The notes: a model not told the origin generated them from the sequence alone. Positions 1 to 5,546 are shown, counted from the first letter of the stretch. The stretch is DNA of 8,839 bases from Pseudomonadota bacterium (GCA_021847385.1 JAJZTV010000076.1:1-8839); one strand, 5' to 3'. Made by a program: numbers and translations.

Positions 1-378
1 CTGGTGGCGACCGATATTGCGGCGCGCGGCATCGACATCGCCGAGTTGCCTTGTGTGGTCAACTACGAGCTGCCCTATTCGCCCGAGGATTATGTGCACC
101 GCATTGGCCGTACCGGCCGGGCCGGGGCCGAGGGCTTGGCGGTATCGCTGGTGGCGCCGGACGAAGAAAGGCTTCTGGCGGCAATAGAAAAATTCATCCA
201 CCGGTCGCTGCCGCCGGTGCCGCTGCCCGAGGTCGCGCCGCCCGCCGCGCCGGTCTGGACGCCATCGGTGGCGGTGCCGGAGGCAGTGCCCGCAGCTCAA
301 CGCAGCCGTCGGCGTGAGCCGGTTTGTGCGCTGTTGATGCCGCCGGTGCAAGCGAAGGAAGCGCCTCGTCCGGAATGA
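1..378 (+). CDS. rhlE: DEAD-box ATP-dependent RNA helicase, RhlE type (3' end only)
   Basis: Only the last 125 codons are present; the gene starts upstream of the window and is open from base 1. The visible part is the end of the second RecA-like domain. Motif V (ATDIAARGID, visible residues 3-12) and motif VI (HRIGRTGR, residues 33-40) contact ATP and couple its hydrolysis to RNA strand separation. The stretch DIAELPCVVNYELPYSPEDY closely matches the corresponding part of E. coli RhlE as I remember it, which favours RhlE over other DEAD-box subfamilies. After about residue 68 the protein becomes a proline/alanine-rich tail with a basic patch (RSRRRE, about residues 101-106), the kind of variable tail that usually helps RNA binding. 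Family role: RNA remodelling in ribosome assembly or mRNA decay, in the cytoplasm. The stop codon overlaps the start of the next gene (ATGA). The helicase assignment is secure; the exact paralogue is less so. Confidence 0.9.
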   Translation: MVATDIAARGIDIAELPCVVNYELPYSPEDYVHRIGRTGRAGAEGLAVSLVAPDEERLLAAIEKFIHRSLPPVPLPEVAPPAAPVWTPSVAVPEAVPAAQRSRRREPVCALLMPPVQAKEAPRPE

Positions 379-680
379 GCGGCGAATGGCTGGCCGTCGC
401 GCTGCTCGGCGTGGTCGGCTGGCTGTGGTGGGATGCATTACAAAAACGGGAGTTGGCCATGCTGGCGGTGCGCGCGGTATGCGCGCGTGCGGGTGTGCAA
501 TTGCTGGACGAGACGGTTGCACTGCGTCGCATGGCATTGAGGCGCGGCGAAGACCAGCAAATGCGCATCTATCGTGAGTTTGCCTTCGAATATACCGTCA
601 ACGGAGATGATCGCCTGCCCGGCCGCGCCAGACTCTTGGGCCGGCGGATGCTGGGCGTCGATTTGATCGAACCGGCCTGA
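375..680 (+). CDS. DUF3301 family protein, small membrane-anchored
   Basis: This 101-residue protein begins with the ATG that overlaps the helicase stop codon (ATGA at 375-378). The overlap suggests translational coupling and decides the start; an in-frame upstream ATG at 324 would lie 51 bases inside the helicase gene. Residues 4-20 form one hydrophobic, tryptophan-rich segment (ending GWLWWDAL) that is probably a membrane anchor. It is followed by a basic, arginine-rich cytoplasmic part with ALQKRELA (21-28), AGVQLLDETVALRRM (39-53) and a C-terminal GRARLLGRRM (83-92). This order (WWD, then GVQLLD..VALRR, then a YTVNGDDR-like strand, then LLGRR) is what I recall of DUF3301. No function is known to me. 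The family is often found near housekeeping genes in beta- and gammaproteobacteria, and coupling to a helicase does not reveal its role. Confidence 0.85.
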   Translation: MSGEWLAVALLGVVGWLWWDALQKRELAMLAVRAVCARAGVQLLDETVALRRMALRRGEDQQMRIYREFAFEYTVNGDDRLPGRARLLGRRMLGVDLIEPA

Positions 681-736
681 TCGGATCGCTCGGTTCATCT
701 GACATATCGGGTTCATGCTTGGCCGTTAAAAAGGCA

Positions 737-766
737 TTGACAGCAAGAGAACTCGCTATCTAAACT
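737..766 (+). promoter_or_regulatory. Possible sigma70-type promoter of the rubrerythrin operon
   Basis: A perfect TTGACA lies at 737-742 in the AT-rich 175-base gap before the rubrerythrin gene. The best -10 match is TAAACT at 761-766 with an 18-base spacer (4 of 6 matches). Transcription would start near 773 and leave a leader of about 80 bases. The -35 is convincing; the -10 is only fair. The start would fall in or beside the operator-like inverted repeats at 758-793. Confidence 0.45.
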
Positions 767-793
767 TCATCTAGGATTTAGATCAATTCTAAA
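758..793 (+). promoter_or_regulatory. Operator-like cluster of TCTAAA inverted repeats
   Basis: Three copies of one motif occur in alternating orientation: ATCTAAA at 758-764, TTTAGAT at 777-783, and TCTAAA at 788-793. The last two make a perfect dyad, TTTAGA-N5-TCTAAA (777-793). The first two make ATCTAAA-N12-TTTAGAT. Read as a 7-1-7 box, bases 778-792 match the PerR consensus TTATAAT-N-ATTATAA at about 10 of 14 positions. Rubrerythrin genes belong to PerR regulons in several bacteria. The cluster overlaps and follows the predicted -10, where a repressor could block transcription. The regulator is not visible in the window, so PerR/Fur-type control is inferred. Confidence 0.45.
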
Positions 794-855
794 GACCTGG
801 ACCCGCAGTCCGGCTTGGGGAGTGCGCCGGGCGATTTCCTTAAAGGAGCAAGACC

Positions 856-1275
856 ATGCAACTGAAAGGTTCCAAGACCGAAGGCCACTTGAAGGCCGCA
901 TTCGCCGGCGAATCGCAAGCCAACCGCCGTTATCTCTATTTCGCAGCCAAGGCCGACGTCGAGGGCTACAACGATGTCGCCGCCGTGTTCCGTTCCACCG
1001 GCGAAGGCGAGACCGGCCACGCCCACGGCCACCTGGAGTACCTGGAGGCCTGCGGCGACCCGGCGACCGGCCTGCCGATCGGTCCCACCGCCGACAACCT
1101 GAAGGCCGCCATCGCCGGCGAGACGCACGAGTACACCGACATGTACCCGGGCATGGCCAAGGATGCCCGCAGCGAGGGCTTCGACGAGATCGCCGACTGG
1201 TTCGAGACCCTGGCCAAGGCTGAGCGTTCGCACGCCAACCGTTTCCAGAAGGCCCTGGATACCCTCGGCCAGTAA
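856..1275 (+). CDS. Rubrerythrin, ferritin-like di-iron domain only
   Basis: This 139-residue protein is the four-helix di-iron domain of rubrerythrin, a cytoplasmic peroxidase that reduces hydrogen peroxide to water using a reduced partner. The expected ligands are visible. First half: E19 (AFAGES) and E52/H55 (GEGETGHAHGH). Second half: E89 and E92 (AGETHEY) and E123/H126 (KAERSH). MYPGMAKDARSEGF (96-109) is also typical. Classical rubrerythrins are about 190 residues and end in a rubredoxin domain with four cysteines on one iron. Here that domain is absent and the only cysteine is C66, so electrons must come from another protein. The start is well supported by AAAGGAG at 842-848, eight bases upstream. 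It is first in a probable operon with an Fe-S oxidoreductase and a DUF3501 protein, separated from them by a strong hairpin terminator. Confidence 0.93.
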   Translation: MQLKGSKTEGHLKAAFAGESQANRRYLYFAAKADVEGYNDVAAVFRSTGEGETGHAHGHLEYLEACGDPATGLPIGPTADNLKAAIAGETHEYTDMYPGMAKDARSEGFDEIADWFETLAKAERSHANRFQKALDTLGQ

Positions 1276-1284
1276 TGGCCATAT

Positions 1285-1314
1285 CGGCGGGCCGCGCGAG
1301 CGGTCCGCCGTTTT
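1285..1314 (+). terminator. Intrinsic terminator or attenuator after the rubrerythrin gene
   Basis: An 11-bp GC-rich stem (1285-1295 with 1300-1310, one G-U wobble) closes on a GCGA tetraloop of the stable GNRA class and is followed directly by TTTT at 1311-1314. It begins 10 bases after the rubrerythrin stop and ends about 30 bases before the next start. No separate promoter is obvious after it, so it probably acts as a partial terminator that lets rubrerythrin be made in excess of the downstream products. It would also protect the 3' end of a short rubrerythrin mRNA. Confidence 0.8.
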
Positions 1315-1346
1315 CGTCTCACACAAGAATTCTGAGGAGTTGCAGC

Positions 1347-2678
1347 ATGGTCCAACGTGAAGGCAGTCTGGATGCCCCGACCCGTCATGCCCTCGACTGG
1401 CAGAACCCCAAGTTCTATGACGAGGCCGACCTGTTCCACGAACTGGAGCGGGTCTATGACATCTGTCACGGCTGCCGCCGTTGCGTGAGCCTGTGCACCT
1501 CATTTCCCACCCTGTTCGACCTGGTCGACGAGTCGCCGTCCATGGAAGTGGACGGCATCAAGAAAGACGACTACTGGAAGGTGGTCGACCAGTGCTACCT
1601 GTGCGACCTCTGTTTCATGACCAAGTGCCCCTACGTGCCGCCGCACGAGTGGAACCTGGATTTCCCGCACCTGATGCTGCGGGCCAAGGCGGTCAAGTTC
1701 AAAAAGGGCGAGGTCAAGTTCCGCGACAAGCTGCTCTCGAGCACCGACGCCCTGGGCAAGCTGGCCTCGATCCCGGTGGTCACCCAGGTGACCAACTTCG
1801 CCATCAACAACGGCGCCGCCCGCGCGGTGATGGACGGCGTGCTGGAGATCCACAAGGAGCGCAAGCTGCCGGAATATGCCGGCCGCACCTTCCGCTCGGC
1901 CGCCAAGCCGCGCAGCGATTTCCCGGTCAAGCCGGGTGAGCGCACGCCGGGCAAGGTGGCGATCTATGCCACCTGCTACGTCAACTACAATGAGCCTGGC
2001 ATCGGCCACGACCTGGTCAAGCTGCTCGAGCACAACGCGATCCCGGCCGTCGTGGTCGAGAAGGAGGCCTGCTGCGGCATGCCCAAGCTGGAGCTGGGCG
2101 ACCTGGAGACGGTGGCGAAGCACAAGGCGATCAACATCCCGGTGCTGGCCAAGCTGGCGCGCGAGGGCTATGCGATTTTGACCGCGGTGCCGTCCTGCAC
2201 CCTGATGTTCAAGCAGGAACTGCCGCTGATGTTCCCCGACGACGCCGACGTCAAGGCGGTGCAGGAGGCGATGTTCGACCCGTTCGAATACCTGATGCTG
2301 CGTCATGCCGACGGACTGTTGAAGACCGATTTCAAACAGCCCTTGGGCAACGTCTCCTACCACGTGCCCTGCCACCTGCGGGTGCAGAACATCGGCAACA
2401 AGACCCGCGACGCGCTCAAGCTGGCCGGGGCCGAGGTCAACCTGGTCGAGCGCTGTTCCGGCCACGACGGCACCTGGGGCGTGAAGAAGGAGTATTTCGA
2501 CAATTCGATGAAGATCGGCAAGCCGGTGTTCAAGCAGATGGGCGACAAGGCGCCGCGCTGGATCAGCTCCGACTGCGCCATCGCCGGCCGCCATATCCAA
2601 CAGGGCATGGCCGAGGCCGGTGCCCAGGCACGCAAGGAACACCCGCTCACCCTGCTGCGCATCGCCTACGGACTGTAA
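1347..2678 (+). CDS. GlpC/HdrD-like Fe-S oxidoreductase with CCG domains, rubrerythrin-associated
   Basis: This 443-residue protein has no membrane segment. The N-terminus carries two [4Fe-4S] motifs: C40-x2-C43-x2-C46-x3-C50 and C83-x2-C86-x2-C89-x4-C94-P. Two cysteine-rich CCG-type domains follow, as in GlpC and heterodisulfide reductase HdrD/HdrB. The first has C210 (YATCYVNYNEPG), C242-C243-G and C284. The second has C342 (VPCHL), C370-S-G-H-D-G in place of a standard CCG, and C410. Such proteins carry electrons between flavin or quinone partners and a cluster at the CCG site. Here the likely partner is the adjacent rubrerythrin, which lacks a rubredoxin domain; this is inference. The ATG at 1347 is chosen because TGAGGAG (1333-1339) precedes it and the homologous region begins there; an ATG at 1275 in the same frame would read through the terminator hairpin. 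The DUF3501 gene follows after 9 bases. Confidence 0.88.
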   Translation: MVQREGSLDAPTRHALDWQNPKFYDEADLFHELERVYDICHGCRRCVSLCTSFPTLFDLVDESPSMEVDGIKKDDYWKVVDQCYLCDLCFMTKCPYVPPHEWNLDFPHLMLRAKAVKFKKGEVKFRDKLLSSTDALGKLASIPVVTQVTNFAINNGAARAVMDGVLEIHKERKLPEYAGRTFRSAAKPRSDFPVKPGERTPGKVAIYATCYVNYNEPGIGHDLVKLLEHNAIPAVVVEKEACCGMPKLELGDLETVAKHKAINIPVLAKLAREGYAILTAVPSCTLMFKQELPLMFPDDADVKAVQEAMFDPFEYLMLRHADGLLKTDFKQPLGNVSYHVPCHLRVQNIGNKTRDALKLAGAEVNLVERCSGHDGTWGVKKEYFDNSMKIGKPVFKQMGDKAPRWISSDCAIAGRHIQQGMAEAGAQARKEHPLTLLRIAYGL

Positions 2679-2687
2679 GAGGAAACC

Positions 2688-3275
2688 ATGCCGAAGATCA
2701 CCCGTGACAGCCTGATGTCGCTCGAGGCCTATGCCAAGGCCCGGCCGGAATTCCGCGCCCGGATCATGGCGCACAAGAAGAACCGCATCGTACCGCTGGG
2801 CGCGCATATCACCCTGCATTTCGAGGACGAGTTGACCATGCGCTACCAGGTCCAGGAGATGCTCCGCGCCGAACGCATCTTCGAGGAAGACGGTATCCAG
2901 GAAGAACTCGACGCCTATAACCCGCTGGTGCCCGACGGCAGCAACTGGAAGGTCACGATGATGATCGAATACCCGGATGTCGACGAGCGGCGGGACAAAC
3001 TGGCCGAACTGAAGGGCGTCGAGAACCGGGTGTGGGTGCAAGTGGCGGGCCACGACAAGGTCTATGCCATCGCCGACGAAGACCTGGAGCGGGAGACCGA
3101 GGAGAAGACCTCGTCGGTGCACTTCATGCGCTTCGAGTTGAGCCCGGCCATGGCTATCGCTGCCAAGACCGGTGCGGCGATCGGGGTCGGCGTCGATCAC
3201 CCGGCATGTACCGAGTCGCTCGATCCCTTGCCCGAGGGCGTGCGTGTCTTGTTAGCGGCCGATTTGGCGGCATAA
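2688..3275 (+). CDS. DUF3501 family protein
   Basis: This 195-residue soluble protein has neither a signal peptide nor a membrane segment. It matches my memory of DUF3501: an N-terminal SLEAYAKARPEFRARIMAHKK region (11-31), a strand with GAHITLHFED (38-47), a helix rich in glutamate (QVQEMLRAERIFEED, 54-68), and a C-terminal SSVHFMRFEL (142-151) followed by GVGVDHPAC (166-174). Many conserved-looking acidic and histidine residues (H44, E57, E62, E66, H145, E150, H171) could bind metal or support a redox partner, but I know of no proven function. It follows the Fe-S gene after 9 bases with its own AGAGGA site, so the two are surely co-transcribed. The recurrent company of a rubrerythrin and a CCG-domain protein points to peroxide or oxygen defence, which is inference. 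Confidence 0.88.
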   Translation: MPKITRDSLMSLEAYAKARPEFRARIMAHKKNRIVPLGAHITLHFEDELTMRYQVQEMLRAERIFEEDGIQEELDAYNPLVPDGSNWKVTMMIEYPDVDERRDKLAELKGVENRVWVQVAGHDKVYAIADEDLERETEEKTSSVHFMRFELSPAMAIAAKTGAAIGVGVDHPACTESLDPLPEGVRVLLAADLAA

Positions 3276-3291
3276 GGTCAGGGGGTGACCT
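3275..3291 (+). terminator. Short hairpin at the end of the DUF3501 gene
   Basis: AGGTCA (3275-3280) and TGACCT (3286-3291) form a perfect 6-bp stem around a GGGGG loop, starting at the last base of the stop codon. No run of T follows, so it is not a standard intrinsic terminator. It may stabilise the mRNA 3' end or be an operator-like dyad for the downstream gene. The rest of the gap to the next gene shows no clear promoter. Confidence 0.3.
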
Positions 3292-3384
3292 GGGTAGCGT
3301 ATTGGTTTAAGGTAATGCACGGGGCGGCCGAATAACAACAAGCTAGCGGCCGGCAAGTTCGATGTGGCGAGATGGGGTGGGTCT

Positions 3385-4584
3385 ATGCTACGGGACATAT
3401 TGCTGAAGCAGTTTCAGGAGCGACTCCGGGATTTGCCGTTGCGCGTGCAAACTTGGCGCGGCGACGTGCTCGAAGGGGCCGGCGCCAAGGTGCATCTCTC
3501 CTTGCACAACCCCAAGGCCTTGCAGGCCTTGGCCAGTCCGACCATGGGTGGTTTGGCGCGCGCTTATGTCGATGGCCTGATCGATCTCAAAGGCCATGCC
3601 GAGGATATCCTGCGTCTGGGGCAGGCGCTTTGTCGGACCGATGCCTGTCTGGACAGCCGAGGTTCGGACGCCTGGAAATGGTGGCGCCACACCCGGCGCA
3701 AAGACCGCAAGAACATCGCCTATCACTATGACGTCTCCAACGATTTCTACGGACTTTGGCTCGATAAGAACCGCGTCTACTCCTGCGCCTATTTCGAGTC
3801 GGCCGAGGATACGCTCGATAGCGCACAAGAGAAAAAACTCGACCTGATCTGCCGCAAGTTGATGCTGCAACCGGGCGAACGCTTGCTCGACATCGGTTGC
3901 GGCTGGGGTGGTTTGATCCTGCGTGCGGCCGAGCAATACGGCGTGCGGGCCACCGGCATCACCCTGAGTCAAAATCAGCACGACTATGTGCGCGAGCAGA
4001 TCCGGCAGCGCGGCCTGGAAGGGCAAGTCGACGTGCGCTTGATGGATTATCGCGATGTACCCGAGGTGGGGGAGTTCGACAAGATCGCCAGCGTCGGTAT
4101 GTTCGAGCATGTCGGCCGCCGCAATTTGCCGGCGTACTTTGAAAAGATCGCCTCATTGCTGCGGCCCGGCGGCTTGGTGATGAACCATGGCATCACCTCG
4201 GTGGCACTGAACAGCGGCGGTCTGGGCAGCGGCATCTCCGAGTTCATCGACGACTACGTCTTCCCGGGCGGCGAATTGGTGCATGCCGCCACCGTGATGG
4301 AGGCGATGGCCGCGGCCGGCATCGAACCGTTGGATGCCGAGAACCTGCGGCCGCATTACGGCAAGACCCTATGGCAATGGGTACAGCGCCTGGAGACGAA
4401 CGAGGCGAAAGCGATCGAGATGATCGGCCAGAGGAAATACCGCATCTGGCGCATCTACATGGCCGGCTCCGCCTTCGCCTTCGACCGCAACTGGCTGGCG
4501 CTGTTTCAAATCCTCGGCGGCAAGCCGAGCGAGGAAGGCCGGCAGAATTATCCATTCACCCGTCGGCACGTCTACCCAGCCTAG
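3385..4584 (+). CDS. cfa: Cyclopropane-fatty-acyl-phospholipid synthase
   Basis: This 399-residue enzyme transfers a methylene group from S-adenosylmethionine to the double bond of unsaturated acyl chains in membrane phospholipids, working at the inner membrane surface. A variable N-terminal domain (about 1-105) precedes the signature HYDVSNDFY (114-122) and YSCAYF (132-137, with C134 matching E. coli C139). The class I methyltransferase core follows: SAM-binding LLDIGCGWGG (167-176), the acidic D221-Y-R-D, and SVGMFEHVG (236-244, with E241 matching E. coli E239). H268 (MNHGI) and Y325 (PHYGKTLWQW) fit the remaining bicarbonate-binding active-site positions. The reactive, non-essential E. coli C354 seems to be serine here. 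The length is near the usual 380-400. The start is uncertain: a GTG at 3364 in frame would add seven residues, and neither site has a strong ribosome binding site; I prefer the ATG. It stands alone, without linked desaturase-type genes. Cfa and its paralogues are hard to separate by motif alone. Confidence 0.87.
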   Translation: MLRDILLKQFQERLRDLPLRVQTWRGDVLEGAGAKVHLSLHNPKALQALASPTMGGLARAYVDGLIDLKGHAEDILRLGQALCRTDACLDSRGSDAWKWWRHTRRKDRKNIAYHYDVSNDFYGLWLDKNRVYSCAYFESAEDTLDSAQEKKLDLICRKLMLQPGERLLDIGCGWGGLILRAAEQYGVRATGITLSQNQHDYVREQIRQRGLEGQVDVRLMDYRDVPEVGEFDKIASVGMFEHVGRRNLPAYFEKIASLLRPGGLVMNHGITSVALNSGGLGSGISEFIDDYVFPGGELVHAATVMEAMAAAGIEPLDAENLRPHYGKTLWQWVQRLETNEAKAIEMIGQRKYRIWRIYMAGSAFAFDRNWLALFQILGGKPSEEGRQNYPFTRRHVYPA

Positions 4585-4603
4585 GGGCCGGTTGCGCGTT
4601 ATC

Positions 4604-4630
4604 ATTCGGCATCGCTAACGGGAGCCGAAT
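4604..4630 (+). promoter_or_regulatory. Inverted repeat overlapping the ribosome binding site of the CNP1-like gene
   Basis: ATTCGGC (4604-4610) and GCCGAAT (4624-4630) are a perfect 7-bp inverted repeat around a 13-base loop. The loop and first stem base hold the Shine-Dalgarno GGGAG (4620-4624), and the stem ends two bases before the ATG at 4633. In RNA this could limit ribosome access. I see no good promoter in the 48-base gap, so the gene may depend on read-through from the upstream synthase gene. Confidence 0.35.
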
Positions 4631-4632
4631 TC

Positions 4633-5163
4633 ATGCGTCGTTTTGCCTGTTGTCTTGTCGCCCTAGGCCTTGCCCTGCCCGTGCAGGCGGCCAGCCTTAC
4701 CTGGGACGAGTCCAAGTTCGATGCCGATTTCGACGAAGCGCAAAAACCTTGGGCGGAGATTCAAGCCCAGTTGCCGCCGGCACCCAAGGCCGATACGTTG
4801 CGGCCGTTCACGGTCGATGCGGTTTCGGCTAATCGTTATTTCATCGACCAGGCCTCGCTCTCGGTCGGCACCGATGGCGTCGTCCGTTACACCGTGCTGA
4901 TCCGTTCGCCGGCCGGTGCCGAGACCGTCAATTACGAGGGTATGCGCTGCGAGACCAGCGAGCGCAAGATCTACGCCTTCGGCCGGGCCGACGGCAGTTG
5001 GGCCAAGAACCGCTATGCCCGCTGGGAGCGGTTTTCGAGAAATCTACAAGCCAGCTATCACCGCGAGTTGTTCAATTCCTACTTCTGTGCCGGCGGCGAG
5101 GGCTTGGCCCCGCTCAAGACGATCATTCGCCGTCTTAACAGCGGCGGCTATCAGGGTGGGTAG
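4633..5163 (+). CDS. CNP1-like family protein, exported
   Basis: This 176-residue protein begins with a signal peptide: MRR, a hydrophobic core (FACCLVALGLALP), and a likely cleavage after VQA near residue 19. The mature part fits the CNP1-like family (cryptic neisserial protein 1). It has an acidic start with PWAEIQAQLPPAPK (37-50), then ANRYFIDQASLSVGTDGVVRYT (65-86), then NYEGMRCETSERKIYAFG (99-116), and a late RELFNSYFC (143-151). The two cysteines of the mature protein, in GMRC and YFC, could form a disulfide in the periplasm. No enzymatic motif is visible and the function is unknown. The start is supported by GGGAG at 4620-4624, eight bases upstream, and by the signal peptide. The family is, to my knowledge, largely betaproteobacterial, so it is the best taxonomic marker in the window. 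Confidence 0.88.
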   Translation: MRRFACCLVALGLALPVQAASLTWDESKFDADFDEAQKPWAEIQAQLPPAPKADTLRPFTVDAVSANRYFIDQASLSVGTDGVVRYTVLIRSPAGAETVNYEGMRCETSERKIYAFGRADGSWAKNRYARWERFSRNLQASYHRELFNSYFCAGGEGLAPLKTIIRRLNSGGYQGG

Positions 5164-5186
5164 ACCTGAGTGAGCGCCTTGGCTGC

Positions 5187-5206
5187 GCCTTGATCGAGGT
5201 CAAGGC
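5187..5206 (+). promoter_or_regulatory. FNR/Anr-box-like dyad upstream of the btuB leader
   Basis: TTGATCGAGGTCAA (5190-5203) matches the FNR consensus TTGAT-N4-ATCAA at 9 of 10 positions. It lies within a longer inverted repeat, GCCTTGA-N6-TCAAGGC (5187-5206). Its centre at 5196.5 is about 60 bases before the transcription start expected from TACAAT at 5244-5249, close to the class I position (-61.5). Alternatively, the stem may be a weak terminator for the CNP1-like gene, since TTTTT occurs at 5220-5224, but that run is 13 bases beyond the stem. Confidence 0.4.
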
Positions 5207-5243
5207 CGGTGCCGTTCGGTTTTTCCTTCCCGGTCTTCTCCGT

Positions 5244-5249
5244 TACAAT
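5244..5249 (+). promoter_or_regulatory. -10-like element of the btuB promoter
   Basis: TACAAT matches the sigma70 -10 consensus at five of six positions and lies just before the cobalamin riboswitch, so the predicted start near 5256-5258 would begin the RNA directly before the aptamer. The -35 at the right distance (TTTTCC, 5221-5226) is poor, which is common for activator-dependent promoters and fits the FNR-like dyad upstream. Confidence 0.5.
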
Positions 5250-5259
5250 CCCCCTCGCT

Positions 5260-5457
5260 TCAGGTGCCCGCAATCGAACGATTGCGGGTGAAACTGGGAA
5301 ACAGGTGCGATGCCTGTGCTGCCCCCGCAACGGTAAGCGAGTGTGGGTGGGTCCTGAGCGCCACTGGGCGAATTGCCCGGGAAGGCGACCCACCATGTTC
5401 TCGCGAGCCCGGAGACCGGCCCGAAGCAGAGCAGCAGGTTGCGGGGATGCGGCCGGC
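5260..5457 (+). ncRNA. Cobalamin (B12) riboswitch aptamer
   Basis: The conserved landmarks of the cobalamin riboswitch appear in order: CAGGTGCC (5261-5268), GGGTGAAACTGGGAAACAGG (5286-5305), CCTGTGCTGCCCCCGCAACG (5313-5332) with GGTAAG (5332-5337), the B12 box GCCACTG (5360-5366) with GGGAAGGC (5379-5386), and AGCCCGGAGACCGGCC (5406-5421), which closes the core. After the core, GTTGCGGGG (5438-5446) is a perfect 9-base complement of CCCCGCAAC (5323-5331). It sits between CCGGCC (5416-5421) and GGCCGG (5451-5456), and so resembles the regulatory hairpin loop that kisses the aptamer in class I cobalamin riboswitches. It senses adenosylcobalamin or a related corrinoid and represses the B12 receptor gene downstream. 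Confidence 0.95.
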
Positions 5458-5486
5458 GACGCAAGCGTCATGCGCCCGCCTCCATA

Positions 5487-5546
5487 TCCTTCCGTGTCTG
5501 CCTTCGTAAACCTTGGTCCTCGCGGGGTAGCGGGGATACGGAAGGA
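5487..5546 (+). promoter_or_regulatory. Hairpin masking the btuB ribosome binding site (riboswitch expression platform)
   Basis: TCCTTCCGTGTC (5487-5498) pairs with GATACGGAAGGA (5535-5546) over 12 positions with one G-U wobble. The 3' arm contains the btuB Shine-Dalgarno GGAAGGA (5540-5546), seven bases before the ATG at 5554. The 5' arm could instead pair CCTTCC (5488-5493) with GGAAGG of the B12 box (5380-5385). That gives a simple switch: without ligand the arm pairs with the aptamer and the site is free; with ligand the aptamer folds and the site is masked. No terminator-like T run follows, so control is probably translational. Confidence 0.65.

Noticed and set aside
689..718. Short direct repeat TCGGTTCAT / TCGGGTTCAT after the DUF3301 gene
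   Set aside because: Two imperfect copies of about nine bases, with no hairpin or T run; nothing distinguishes it from chance.
1275..1346. A 24-residue upstream extension of the Fe-S protein gene
   Set aside because: It overlaps the last base of the rubrerythrin stop codon and reads through the terminator hairpin; TGAGGAG before 1347 marks the better start.
1500..3200. A 566-codon open frame on the - strand, antisense to the Fe-S and DUF3501 genes
   Set aside because: Long antisense frames are common opposite GC-rich codon usage. Its translation shows no recognisable domain, while the + strand genes have clear motifs.
3285..3313. A possible cfa promoter (GTGACC at 3285-3290, TAAGGT at 3308-3313)
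   Set aside because: Only 4 of 6 and 3 of 6 matches; a chance resemblance is likely, so it is not listed as a feature.
4592..4621. A possible promoter before the CNP1-like gene (TTGCGC with TAACGG)
   Set aside because: Poor -10 match, and the start would fall after the Shine-Dalgarno of the gene.
5225..5385. A perfect 9-base complement between CCTTCCCGG (5225-5233) and CCGGGAAGG in the B12 box (5377-5385)
   Set aside because: If transcription starts near 5256 as TACAAT suggests, the first segment is not in the RNA. It would matter only if an upstream start exists.
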